A stretch of 5,926 nt of DNA from 73-13 sp035556395 (GTDB lineage: Bacteria > Actinomycetota > Actinomycetes > Actinomycetales > Microbacteriaceae), in contig DATMFB010000081.1 of NCBI GenBank assembly GCA_035556395.1, forward strand, positions 1 to 5,926. The letters are read 5' to 3'. Of this stretch, positions 1 through 5,447 are shown piece by piece. The notes beneath the pieces were generated by a model that saw only the letters and a program-made list of their open reading frames with translations, did no database searches and was not told where the DNA came from. Position numbers and translations under genes: made by a program. Position 1 is the first letter of the stretch, and the number at the start of each line of letters is the position of its first letter.

Positions 1-117
1 CATCTCGTCATGACGCTTCGGGATCTCGGGGTCTCCGACGTCGGCGTCGCCGCCGTCCACGAGCGGATCGAGCTCATCCGCGAGCAGGTCGTCGCCGCTC
101 GCCCCATCGACGCCTGA
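1..117 (+). CDS. C-terminal end of an unidentified protein (5' end outside window)
   Basis: The frame beginning at base 1 is open for 38 codons and ends with TGA at 115-117. Nearly all third codon positions are G or C, as in the confident genes of this window, while the second + frame hits a stop within four codons. This supports real coding. The visible tail begins HLVMTLRDLGVSDVG and ends in ARPIDA. It looks like a soluble, charged, mostly helical C-terminus, with no membrane segment and no motif I recognise. Its stop lies 3 bases from the stop of the convergent regulator gene, with no room for a terminator between them, so transcripts of the two genes probably overlap. I cannot name a family from 38 residues. 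Confidence 0.7.
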   Translation, partial: HLVMTLRDLGVSDVGVAAVHERIELIREQVVAARPIDA

Positions 118-120
118 GCG

Positions 121-2721
121 TCAGATCGCCGCAGCGAGCTCCGCGCGACCGCGGATGCCGAGCTTGCCGTACACCGACTGCAGGTGATTGTCGACGGTCC
201 GGGACGAGAGGAACAGCCTGACCGCGATCTCCTTGCTGCTGAGACCCCCCGCGGCGAGCGCCGCGATCTCCCGCTCGCGCCGGGTGAGCGGCGACAGCTC
301 GTCGGCGAACCACAGCACGGGCGTCATGAGGCCCCCGCAGCGAGCGGCCAGCTCCTCGACCCGAGCCTGGGCCGCCGCTGCACCGCGGGCGTCGCCCGCC
401 GCACGCCGCGCCCTCGCCGCGGCGGCGAACGCGGTCGCCGCGAACCGTCGCGAACCGAGCCGCTCCCACTCGTCGGCGAGCTCTTCCAGCCGCGTGCCGT
501 CGCCCTCGGCGACCGCGAGCGCGTGGTCCGCCGTGAGCGCCGCGTAGCGGCTCGGCGAGTCCGCGGCGATCCGTCCGCTGAGCGGCACGGCTGCCTCGGC
601 GCGATCCAGCTCGATGAGCATGCCGAGCACGCCCGTCGCGAAGGTCTCGTGCCCCTGCCCTCGCAGCCGCTGCGCCTCCTCCGCGAGCCCCGCGACCGCA
701 CGGTCCGGCTCGCCCGCGCAGCCCGCGAGCCACAACGGGGCGATCGCGGGGGCATTCGTCCGGTCGTCGGCACCGCGGATCCACTCGAGGTGACGTCTCG
801 CATCGTCGAAGGCACCGCGGCAGGCTGCGACCATCGACAGCCCGCTCGTCGCGGCCGGGACGAAGATCTCGGGACCGAGCAGGAGCGCACCGGCCCTGGT
901 GTCGTTGAACCAGCGCTCGGCCGCGTCCAGGTCGCCCTCGAAGTACGCGATCCGACCGAGCGTGAGCTCGACGGCGCGGGCGAAGATCTCGTCGTCCGCG
1001 CCGAACGTGCCGCGCAGCGCGATCATCGCCGACTCTCGCGCCGGCACCAGATCGAGCGTCTGCAGGAGCACCTCCGCGAGATCCAGGTGCGTCTCGTGGA
1101 TGGTGACCCCCGGCGGCGCGTCGGCGCCGAGCGACTCGGCGACCGCGACCGCCGCACGCGCGGCGGCGAGCGCCTCGTCGATCCGGCCGAGCGAGGCCAG
1201 CGCCCGAGCGCGAGCCGACGACGCCTCGGCCTCGAGGACCTCGTCGTCGGCGATCTCCAGCGCGTCGAGGCATGCGAGGGCTTCCGCGGCGCGTTCCTCG
1301 CGCAGCAGGATCCTCGCCCGGACGAGCCCGAGGCGGGGCAGGAGGCCGAAGCGCCGGATCGCCTCGTCGATCTCCGAGAGCGCCTCGGAGTGTCCGTCGA
1401 GCAGGGTCGAACGGGCGAGCGCGATCTCCGCCGCGAGCGCCGGCGCGAGGAGGTCATCGGCGAGCCGCATCGCGGTGGCGAAGGCGGCCAGCGCCTCGTT
1501 CGCCCGCCCCATCCGCGACAGCACCTGCCCGTGCAGCAGCAGGATCGCCGGATCGTCGCGGGTGCGCAGCGCCGCCTGCGTGAGCGTCCTCGCCGTGAGC
1601 AGATCGCCCGACTGATATGCGAGCGCCGCGGCCGACCGGACGTGCTCCGGGTCGATCGGCAGCCCCGCCTCGAGCCGCCAGGTCACGGCACGGCTCTCAC
1701 CGCCGCTGCCCGAGTCCTCCGCGATCTCCGCCTGCTCGGTCAGCAGGGCGAGCCGTCGAAGGCTGGAGACCGAATCGGCGATCGCCTCGGCCATGAGCGG
1801 GTGGGCGATTCTGGCGAGCAGGTCGACCCGGCCGGACATCGCCACGATGCCGGCGTGCTCGAGCTCCTCCAGCGCCTCCAGCGCCCCCGGCACGCGGAGC
1901 TGCCGGACGGGGATCTCGCCGCAGACGGCGAGCCGCTCCGCGACGTCCCGCTGCGGGGGCGTCATCCGCCGGTGGCGGGCGCGCAGCAGGTCGCGCAGCA
2001 GCGGCGGGGCGCCCGGATGGTCGGCGAGCCGCCAGCTGCCGCCGTCGGTGCGGGCGAGCGTGCCGCGCCGGAGCGTGTCGAGCGTGATCTCGCGCAGGAA
2101 GAGCAGGTGTCCCGCCGCGACGTCGGCGAGGTGCACGGCGGAGCGCGGCGCGACGCGCTCCCCGAAGACGGCCTCCAGCAGCTCGTGCACCTCGTCGTAG
2201 GTCATCGGCTCCAGCTCGACGCGGACGAACCGCGTGGTCGTCCACAGCGCGGTGACCTCGTCCGGCAGCGGCTCGCCGCTCGCGATCACGGCGACGAGCC
2301 GGATCCGGCCGGCCGCGACGAGCCGACTCAGGACGCCGAGCGAGGTGGGATCGAGGTGCTGGATGTCGTCGACGACGGCCACCACCGACCGGTCCCCGGC
2401 GAACTCGAGGAGCCGGGCCTCGACGATCGGCACCAGCGCGCCGGGGTCGCCGCCGCCGATGTCGAGCGCGATGCGATCGGGCAGCAGCGCACCGAGCGGG
2501 ACCGCCGTGAGCAACGGGTTCCCGAACGAGCGGACCACGCCGAGGCCCGCGGCCTCGGCACGCAGCGCGAACTCGGCGGCGAGCCTCGACTTGCCGGTGC
2601 CCGGGGCGCCGTGGATGGTCGCGACCGTCGCATCGCCCCGCGTGACCGCGTCGAGGGCCGACAGCGCGGCCTCGCGGGCGACGAGCGGCCACTCGTCGGC
2701 AGCCTGCGTCAGCACGGCCAT
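121..2721 (-). CDS. LAL-type LuxR-family transcriptional regulator with N-terminal ATPase domain
   Basis: Predicted 866-residue cytoplasmic regulator. Residues 11-16 (WPLVAR) begin the ATPase module in the usual LAL way. Walker A is GAPGTGKS (38-45), with K44 and S45. Walker B is the hydrophobic strand ending in DD (D118, D119) followed by IQHLD. AGHLLFLRE (about 203-211) replaces the AGGNPLFLRE often seen in this family. Residues about 250-330 look winged-helix-like. Residues about 360-800 are Ala/Leu/Arg-rich helical repeats resembling TPRs. The last 58 residues (809-866) form the LuxR DNA-binding domain, with LTRREREI and the recognition-helix region SSRTVDNHLQSVYGKLG, ending directly at the stop. 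Known LAL proteins (MalT-like) couple ATP and ligand binding to transcription activation. The inducer cannot be read here. The start at 2721 was chosen because AAGGA lies 5 nt upstream. The frame stays open to 2895, but that extension is poorly protein-like and would cover the intergenic region. The gene is divergent from the Ig-repeat surface protein gene, which it may regulate (inference). Confidence 0.93.
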   Translation of the reverse strand: MAVLTQAADEWPLVAREAALSALDAVTRGDATVATIHGAPGTGKSRLAAEFALRAEAAGLGVVRSFGNPLLTAVPLGALLPDRIALDIGGGDPGALVPIVEARLLEFAGDRSVVAVVDDIQHLDPTSLGVLSRLVAAGRIRLVAVIASGEPLPDEVTALWTTTRFVRVELEPMTYDEVHELLEAVFGERVAPRSAVHLADVAAGHLLFLREITLDTLRRGTLARTDGGSWRLADHPGAPPLLRDLLRARHRRMTPPQRDVAERLAVCGEIPVRQLRVPGALEALEELEHAGIVAMSGRVDLLARIAHPLMAEAIADSVSSLRRLALLTEQAEIAEDSGSGGESRAVTWRLEAGLPIDPEHVRSAAALAYQSGDLLTARTLTQAALRTRDDPAILLLHGQVLSRMGRANEALAAFATAMRLADDLLAPALAAEIALARSTLLDGHSEALSEIDEAIRRFGLLPRLGLVRARILLREERAAEALACLDALEIADDEVLEAEASSARARALASLGRIDEALAAARAAVAVAESLGADAPPGVTIHETHLDLAEVLLQTLDLVPARESAMIALRGTFGADDEIFARAVELTLGRIAYFEGDLDAAERWFNDTRAGALLLGPEIFVPAATSGLSMVAACRGAFDDARRHLEWIRGADDRTNAPAIAPLWLAGCAGEPDRAVAGLAEEAQRLRGQGHETFATGVLGMLIELDRAEAAVPLSGRIAADSPSRYAALTADHALAVAEGDGTRLEELADEWERLGSRRFAATAFAAAARARRAAGDARGAAAAQARVEELAARCGGLMTPVLWFADELSPLTRREREIAALAAGGLSSKEIAVRLFLSSRTVDNHLQSVYGKLGIRGRAELAAAI

Positions 2722-2725
2722 CGCG

Positions 2726-2733
2726 TTCCTTCC
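2726..2733 (-). promoter_or_regulatory. Ribosome binding site of the LAL regulator
   Basis: Read on the minus strand, GGAAGGAA is followed by CGCG and then the ATG at 2721. AAGGA sits 5 nt from the start codon, a strong Shine-Dalgarno match. It decides the start: the more distal in-frame ATGs at 2895 and 2880 have no comparable purine tract in front of them. Confidence 0.8.
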
Positions 2734-2749
2734 CCCCGGCCCGACACGA

Positions 2750-2779
2750 ATGCTAGCGAACCGCCGGATAGGTAGTCGC
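2750..2779 (-). promoter_or_regulatory. Candidate sigma-70-type promoter for the LAL regulator
   Basis: On the minus strand, TAGCAT (2755-2750) fits the TANNNT pattern of an actinobacterial -10 element. GCGACT (2779-2774) lies 18 nt upstream as a weak -35, sharing only the central GAC with TTGACA. Transcription would start near 2743 and leave a leader of about 20 nt containing the ribosome binding site. The inverted repeat and palindrome at 2782-2809 lie immediately upstream of the -35. Support is from motif and position only. Confidence 0.3.
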
Positions 2780-2781
2780 GC

Positions 2782-2798
2782 ACGGATGAGTAATCCGT
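2782..2798. promoter_or_regulatory. Inverted repeat ACGGAT-N5-ATCCGT, candidate operator
   Basis: Perfect 6-bp arms (2782-2787 and 2793-2798) are separated by the 5-nt spacer GAGTA. The site lies in the divergent intergenic region, next to the candidate -35 of the regulator gene. LuxR-type helix-turn-helix domains usually bind imperfect dyads as dimers, so the location suits an operator. It could also form an RNA hairpin if transcribed. The protein that binds it cannot be deduced from sequence. Confidence 0.4.
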
Positions 2799-2799
2799 C

Positions 2800-2809
2800 A
2801 CTCGCGAGT
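2800..2809. promoter_or_regulatory. 10-bp perfect palindrome ACTCGCGAGT, candidate operator half or second site
   Basis: ACTCGCGAGT is its own reverse complement and begins one base after the inverted repeat at 2782-2798. Two dyads side by side in a 194-bp divergent promoter region suggest a regulator-binding area. GC-rich DNA produces short palindromes by chance, so a single site alone would be weak evidence. Confidence 0.35.
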
Positions 2810-2818
2810 TGAGCAGGT

Positions 2819-2836
2819 GCTCCCCATCCGGGGAGC
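2819..2836. other. GC-rich hairpin, 7-bp stem with 4-nt loop
   Basis: GCTCCCC (2819-2825) pairs perfectly with GGGGAGC (2830-2836) around the loop ATCC. No run of T follows on either side, so it is not a typical intrinsic terminator. It lies about 80-100 nt upstream of the surface protein start. It could be part of that gene's leader RNA, or a DNA-level dyad. Confidence 0.45.
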
Positions 2837-2844
2837 GGGGCGCC

Positions 2845-2881
2845 CGCGGGAACGTGGTACCGCGCCAGAACGGCGCCCATG
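2845..2881 (+). promoter_or_regulatory. Structured leader with T-box-like TGGTACCGCG motif and alternative pairings
   Basis: TGGTACCGCG at 2855-2864 equals the core of the T-box sequence that contacts the tRNA acceptor end in T-box riboswitches. GCGCC (2862-2866) pairs with GGCGC (2872-2876) around AGAAC. CGTGG (2853-2857) can pair with CCATG (2877-2881), leaving TACC bulged. A competing stem, CGCGG (2845-2849) with CCGCG (2860-2864), excludes that fold. I see no recognisable Stem I with a specifier loop and AGUA motif, and the region is shorter than known T-box leaders. The downstream gene is also not an amino-acid gene. I therefore describe it as a T-box-like structured leader, not as a riboswitch. 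Confidence 0.2.
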
Positions 2882-2902
2882 ACCCCCAGCTCCACCCAAC
2901 CG

Positions 2903-2908
2903 AAGGAA
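2903..2908 (+). promoter_or_regulatory. Ribosome binding site of the Ig-repeat surface protein
   Basis: AAGGAA ends 7 nt before the ATG at 2916 (AAGGA itself is 8 nt away), a good Shine-Dalgarno and spacing. No such tract precedes the internal ATG at 2982, so the first ATG is preferred. This gives the signal peptide a long N-region. I could not pick a convincing -10/-35 pair for this gene. Confidence 0.75.
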
Positions 2909-2915
2909 ACTCACG

Positions 2916-3062
2916 ATGCTTGCTCCCATCGCGTTCTCGAAGAAGAACGACACCGAACGCGAGCGCGGCTGCGCGCTCGCCATGCGCGGCCTCGCCGCGA
3001 CCACCGCCGCCGCGCTCGCGCTCGGCGTCGCCATCCTCGCCGGCACCAGCGCCGCGCACGCC
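2916..3062 (+). other. Signal peptide region of the Ig-repeat protein
   Basis: Residues 1-49. The N-region contains KKNDTERERG, the hydrophobic core runs roughly from residue 25 to 44, and SAAHA precedes the acidic mature start DDAEGG. This fits signal peptidase I cleavage after A49. Cys19 lies before the hydrophobic core and is not in a lipobox, so this is not a lipoprotein signal. No twin-arginine motif is seen. Confidence 0.75.
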
Positions 3063-5336
3063 GACGACGCCGAAGGCGGCGAGCCGGAGATCGTGCTCGC
3101 CGCCGAGGAGGCGCCCGAGGACTTCTCCCCCGAGGCACCCGAGGCACCCGAGGACGCGCCGATGAACACGGCACCCGTCGCCGTCGACGACTTCTTCGCG
3201 ATCGCGAAGAACGCACAGACCATCTTCCAGGTCAAGGCGAACGACACCGACGCGGAGTCGTGGATCCTCATCGACGGCTTCACCACTCCATCGCACGGCA
3301 CGATCTACGCCGTCGACCCGGCAGCCGGCACGTTCAAGTACCAGCCCGCATCGAACTACCAGGGCTACGACTCGTTCACCTACCGGGTGCGCGACGCCGA
3401 CGGCCTCTACAGCGAGTACGCGACCGTGACGATCGCGATCGGCAACGTCGTCAACACGGCACCGGTCGCCGTCGACGACGTCTACTTCAAGCCGCTCGGC
3501 ACCCACCAGATCGGCAACGTCCTCGCGAACGACACCGACATCGACGGCGACACGCTCAGCGTCAGCTGGACGCCGCCCGCGATCGGCACCTTCAGCGGGA
3601 ACGTCTATGGCGACTTCGACTGGCAGCCCCCCTCGGCGCAGTGGACCGGCACCGTCCAGATCCCCTACACCGTCAGCGACGGCAAGGGCGGCACGGACGC
3701 CGGGCTCGTCACGATCACCACGCTCCAGGACCTCATCGCGCCGGTCGCCGTCGCCGACGCGTACAGCGTCAAGCAGGGCGCCGTCCTCGTCGTCGACGCG
3801 GCGAGCGGCCTCCTCGCGAACGACAGCGACCCGGACTCGACGACGCTCTCGGTGATGGCGTTCACCGGATCGCTCGACGGCGTGCTCGACCTCGACGCCA
3901 CGACGGGCGCGTTCACCTTCACCCCCGCCGCCGGATTCCTCGGGCAGACGAGCTTCCACTACCGGCTGCTCGACCCGGCGGGTCACGTCAGCGACTTCGT
4001 CGACGTGACGTTCACCGTGACGACGACGAACCAGGCGCCCATCGCCGCGGCCGACGCGTACACCGTGCAGGAGGGGCAGACGCTCGTCATCGACGCAGCC
4101 GCCGGCCTCCTCGCGAACGACAGCGACCCGGACGGCGACCCGATCGCGTTCGACTCGTCGACCACGCCCATGAACGGCGCGGTCACGATCACCGCGGGCG
4201 GCGCGTTGGTCTACACGCCGAACGCCGGCTTCCTCGGGACCGACCACTTCTACTACTCGGTCAAGGACGTCGACGGCGCCGCGAGCGCGCTCGCCGAGGT
4301 CACCGTCGAGGTCACCGCGGACGCGATGGTCGAGCACGCGCCGGAAGGCATCCAGGACGACTACCTCGACGTGCTGCAGGGCACGACGCTCACGATCGAT
4401 GCCGCCGCGGGCCTGCTTGCGAACGACATCGACATCGACGGCGACGCCCTCGTGATCGACTCCTACACGCAGCCCGTGAACGGCACCATCACAGCGTTCG
4501 ACCTCGCGACCGGGGCCTTCACCTACGTCGGCGACCGGCAGCAGACGAGCGGCATCGACTGGTTCCAGTACGTCGCGAAGGACCCGAGCGGGCTGAGCAC
4601 CTCCATGGTGACCGTCCGGATCCACATCGTGCCGAACGCGGCCGAACTCCCGGTCGCGGGTGCGGACGCCTACTGGACGACCCCGGGCACCCAGCTCGTC
4701 GTCGCCGCGCCGAAGCACCTGCTCGCGAACGACACCGACCCGAACGGCGATGCCTTCACGGTCCGCGCCTATGGCCAGCCGCAGCACGGCACCGTGACCG
4801 ACTTCGACTTCGCGACCGGCTCCTTCACCTGGACGCCGGACGCGGGCTACGTCGGTGACGACACGATGCACTACAGCATCGAGGACGCGAACGGCTTCGT
4901 GACCGAGTACGTCCAGGTCGCGCTGCACGTCGTCGAGACGCTGCCGGTCGACGAGCCGGTCGAGCCGCAGCAGCCGTCCGAGCCGGTCGAGCCGTCGCAG
5001 CCCGCGCCGGCCTCGGAGTCCGCGGAGTCCCCGGAATCTGGCTCGACGCAGGGCGGCGCCGCGCCGGCACCGACCGCTGAGGTCGAGGTGGAGCACGTCG
5101 TCGAGCGGGACGCGCGAGGCCTCCTCGAGCCGGTCCTCGAGCCGAGCGCGCCGAGCAAGGCCGCGACGGACGACGCCGAGACGACGGGCGGCACGACGGC
5201 GAGCGCGGCGACCAAGCCGATCGCCGGCATGCCGACCTGGGTCGCCTTCGTCCTCGCCGCGCTCGGCGCGGTGGCGGCCGCAACCGTCGGGATCGTGCGC
5301 GGCCTCCGCGCGCGGAGCAACGCCGAGAGGTCGTAG
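2916..5336 (+). CDS. Exported membrane-anchored protein with six bacterial Ig-like (Big_9/cadherin-like) repeats
   Basis: Predicted 806-residue surface protein. Residues 1-49 form a Sec-type signal peptide with a long charged N-region (about 1-24), an Ala/Leu core and likely cleavage after AHA (47-49). A Glu/Pro/Ala-rich spacer (50-83) follows. Six repeats of 94-101 residues span 84-674. Each opens with an AP-V/A-DA/DD-type motif, carries LLAND-D in the middle and an F-YTP-GF/Y-G-F-Y block later. This matches cadherin-like or Big_9 adhesin repeats, whose LAND-DxDGD segment often binds calcium. Residues 675-771 are a Pro/Glu/Ser/Ala-rich, wall-spanning type linker. Residues about 774-794 are a transmembrane helix, followed by the basic tail RGLRARSNAERS. 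No LPXTG or LAXTG motif precedes the helix, so anchoring is probably in the membrane. The role is likely adhesion or cell-surface structure, inferred from architecture only; no enzymatic domain is visible. It is divergent from the LAL regulator and ends 7 nt before a strong terminator. Confidence 0.93.
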   Translation: MLAPIAFSKKNDTERERGCALAMRGLAATTAAALALGVAILAGTSAAHADDAEGGEPEIVLAAEEAPEDFSPEAPEAPEDAPMNTAPVAVDDFFAIAKNAQTIFQVKANDTDAESWILIDGFTTPSHGTIYAVDPAAGTFKYQPASNYQGYDSFTYRVRDADGLYSEYATVTIAIGNVVNTAPVAVDDVYFKPLGTHQIGNVLANDTDIDGDTLSVSWTPPAIGTFSGNVYGDFDWQPPSAQWTGTVQIPYTVSDGKGGTDAGLVTITTLQDLIAPVAVADAYSVKQGAVLVVDAASGLLANDSDPDSTTLSVMAFTGSLDGVLDLDATTGAFTFTPAAGFLGQTSFHYRLLDPAGHVSDFVDVTFTVTTTNQAPIAAADAYTVQEGQTLVIDAAAGLLANDSDPDGDPIAFDSSTTPMNGAVTITAGGALVYTPNAGFLGTDHFYYSVKDVDGAASALAEVTVEVTADAMVEHAPEGIQDDYLDVLQGTTLTIDAAAGLLANDIDIDGDALVIDSYTQPVNGTITAFDLATGAFTYVGDRQQTSGIDWFQYVAKDPSGLSTSMVTVRIHIVPNAAELPVAGADAYWTTPGTQLVVAAPKHLLANDTDPNGDAFTVRAYGQPQHGTVTDFDFATGSFTWTPDAGYVGDDTMHYSIEDANGFVTEYVQVALHVVETLPVDEPVEPQQPSEPVEPSQPAPASESAESPESGSTQGGAAPAPTAEVEVEHVVERDARGLLEPVLEPSAPSKAATDDAETTGGTTASAATKPIAGMPTWVAFVLAALGAVAAATVGIVRGLRARSNAERS
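3129..3153 (+). repeat. 9-nt tandem repeat CCCGAGGCA, about 2.8 copies
   Basis: Two exact copies (3129-3137, 3138-3146) and a 7-base partial third (3147-3153) encode PEAPEAPE in the acidic spacer between the signal peptide and the first Ig-like repeat. Being in-frame units of three codons, copy-number change would not break the gene. Confidence 0.8.
3806..3836 (+). repeat. 31-bp perfect direct repeat, copy 1 (in R3)
   Basis: Identical to 4103-4133 and exactly 297 bp (99 codons) upstream of it. It encodes the GLLANDSDPD segment. The surrounding repeat units are much more diverged, so identity here points to recent duplication, gene conversion, or strong constraint with uniform codon choice. 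Confidence 0.85.
4103..4133 (+). repeat. 31-bp perfect direct repeat, copy 2 (in R4)
   Basis: Second copy of the 31-bp repeat, in the same reading frame as 3806-3836. Recombination between the two would delete or duplicate one 99-codon unit and keep the frame. Confidence 0.85.
4953..4994 (+). repeat. 15-bp direct repeat in the Pro/Glu linker
   Basis: GAGCCGGTCGAGCCG occurs at 4953-4967 and again at 4980-4994, in frame, encoding EPVEP twice in the stretch EPVEPQQPSEPVEPSQP. This is low-complexity linker of the kind that spans the cell wall between folded domains and the membrane helix. Confidence 0.75.
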
Positions 5337-5343
5337 CGATCCC

Positions 5344-5390
5344 GAGCACGCAAGGGCGGTCCGACCAGAAGGTCGGGCCGCCCTTTGCTC
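5344..5390. terminator. Strong, possibly bidirectional intrinsic terminator
   Basis: Bases 5352-5366 pair with 5371-5385 as a 15-bp stem (14 Watson-Crick pairs and one G-U) around the tetraloop AGAA. GAGCA (5344-5348) and TGCTC (5386-5390) extend it past a CGC bulge. The stem base carries AA on one side and TTT on the other, with only a short T-run after it, as is common in high-GC actinobacteria. It begins 7 nt after the stop of the + strand surface protein gene and lies 57 nt past the stop of the - strand tsaD gene, so it can serve both. Confidence 0.88.
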
Positions 5391-5447
5391 GTGCCCGCGG
5401 CGAATCCGGGCGCGGACGACCACGACCGCCGCCGCGAGAACGACCGG

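Larger units (their letters stand above)
3165..4937 (+). repeat. Array of six tandem Ig-like repeat units
   Basis: Protein-level repeats at bases 3165-3452 (R1), 3453-3734 (R2), 3735-4028 (R3), 4029-4331 (R4), 4332-4634 (R5) and 4635-4937 (R6). R3 to R6 share an inserted segment of the DAA-GLL type before ANDxD, while R1 and R2 lack it and open with NTAPVAVDD. R1 and R2 are thus one subtype and R3-R6 another, which suggests duplication within each subtype. The acidic loop reads ANDTDIDGD in R2, ANDSDPDGD in R4, ANDIDIDGD in R5 and ANDTDPNGD in R6. It is altered in R1 (ANDTDAESW) and R3 (ANDSDPDST). Confidence 0.88.

Noticed and set aside
74..1273. 399-codon minus-strand frame overlapping the C-terminal half of the LAL regulator
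   Set aside because: Arg/Ala/Gly-only composition, in a different frame from the regulator on the same strand; a high-GC shadow.
184..2775. 863-codon open frame on the + strand opposite the LAL regulator
   Set aside because: Its translation is dominated by Arg, Gly, Glu and Pro with no domain. It mirrors a GC-rich gene whose antisense frame rarely meets stops. The minus-strand frame has clear Walker and LuxR motifs.
2722..2895. 58-residue N-terminal extension of the LAL regulator, starting at 2895
   Set aside because: There is no ribosome binding site at 2895. The segment is noncoding-looking and overlaps the divergent promoter region, while ATG 2721 has a strong AAGGA at the right distance.
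5220..5240. Possible noncanonical sortase motif in KPIAGMP before the membrane helix
   Set aside because: It lacks the Thr-Gly pair of LPXTG/LAXTG signals, and the position is too close to the helix to call it a sorting signal from one sequence.
2709..5423. 904-codon open frame on the - strand opposite the surface protein gene
   Set aside because: Low-complexity Arg/Val/Asp/Gly composition without domains. It is an antisense shadow of the Ig-repeat gene and crosses its terminator and the intergenic region.
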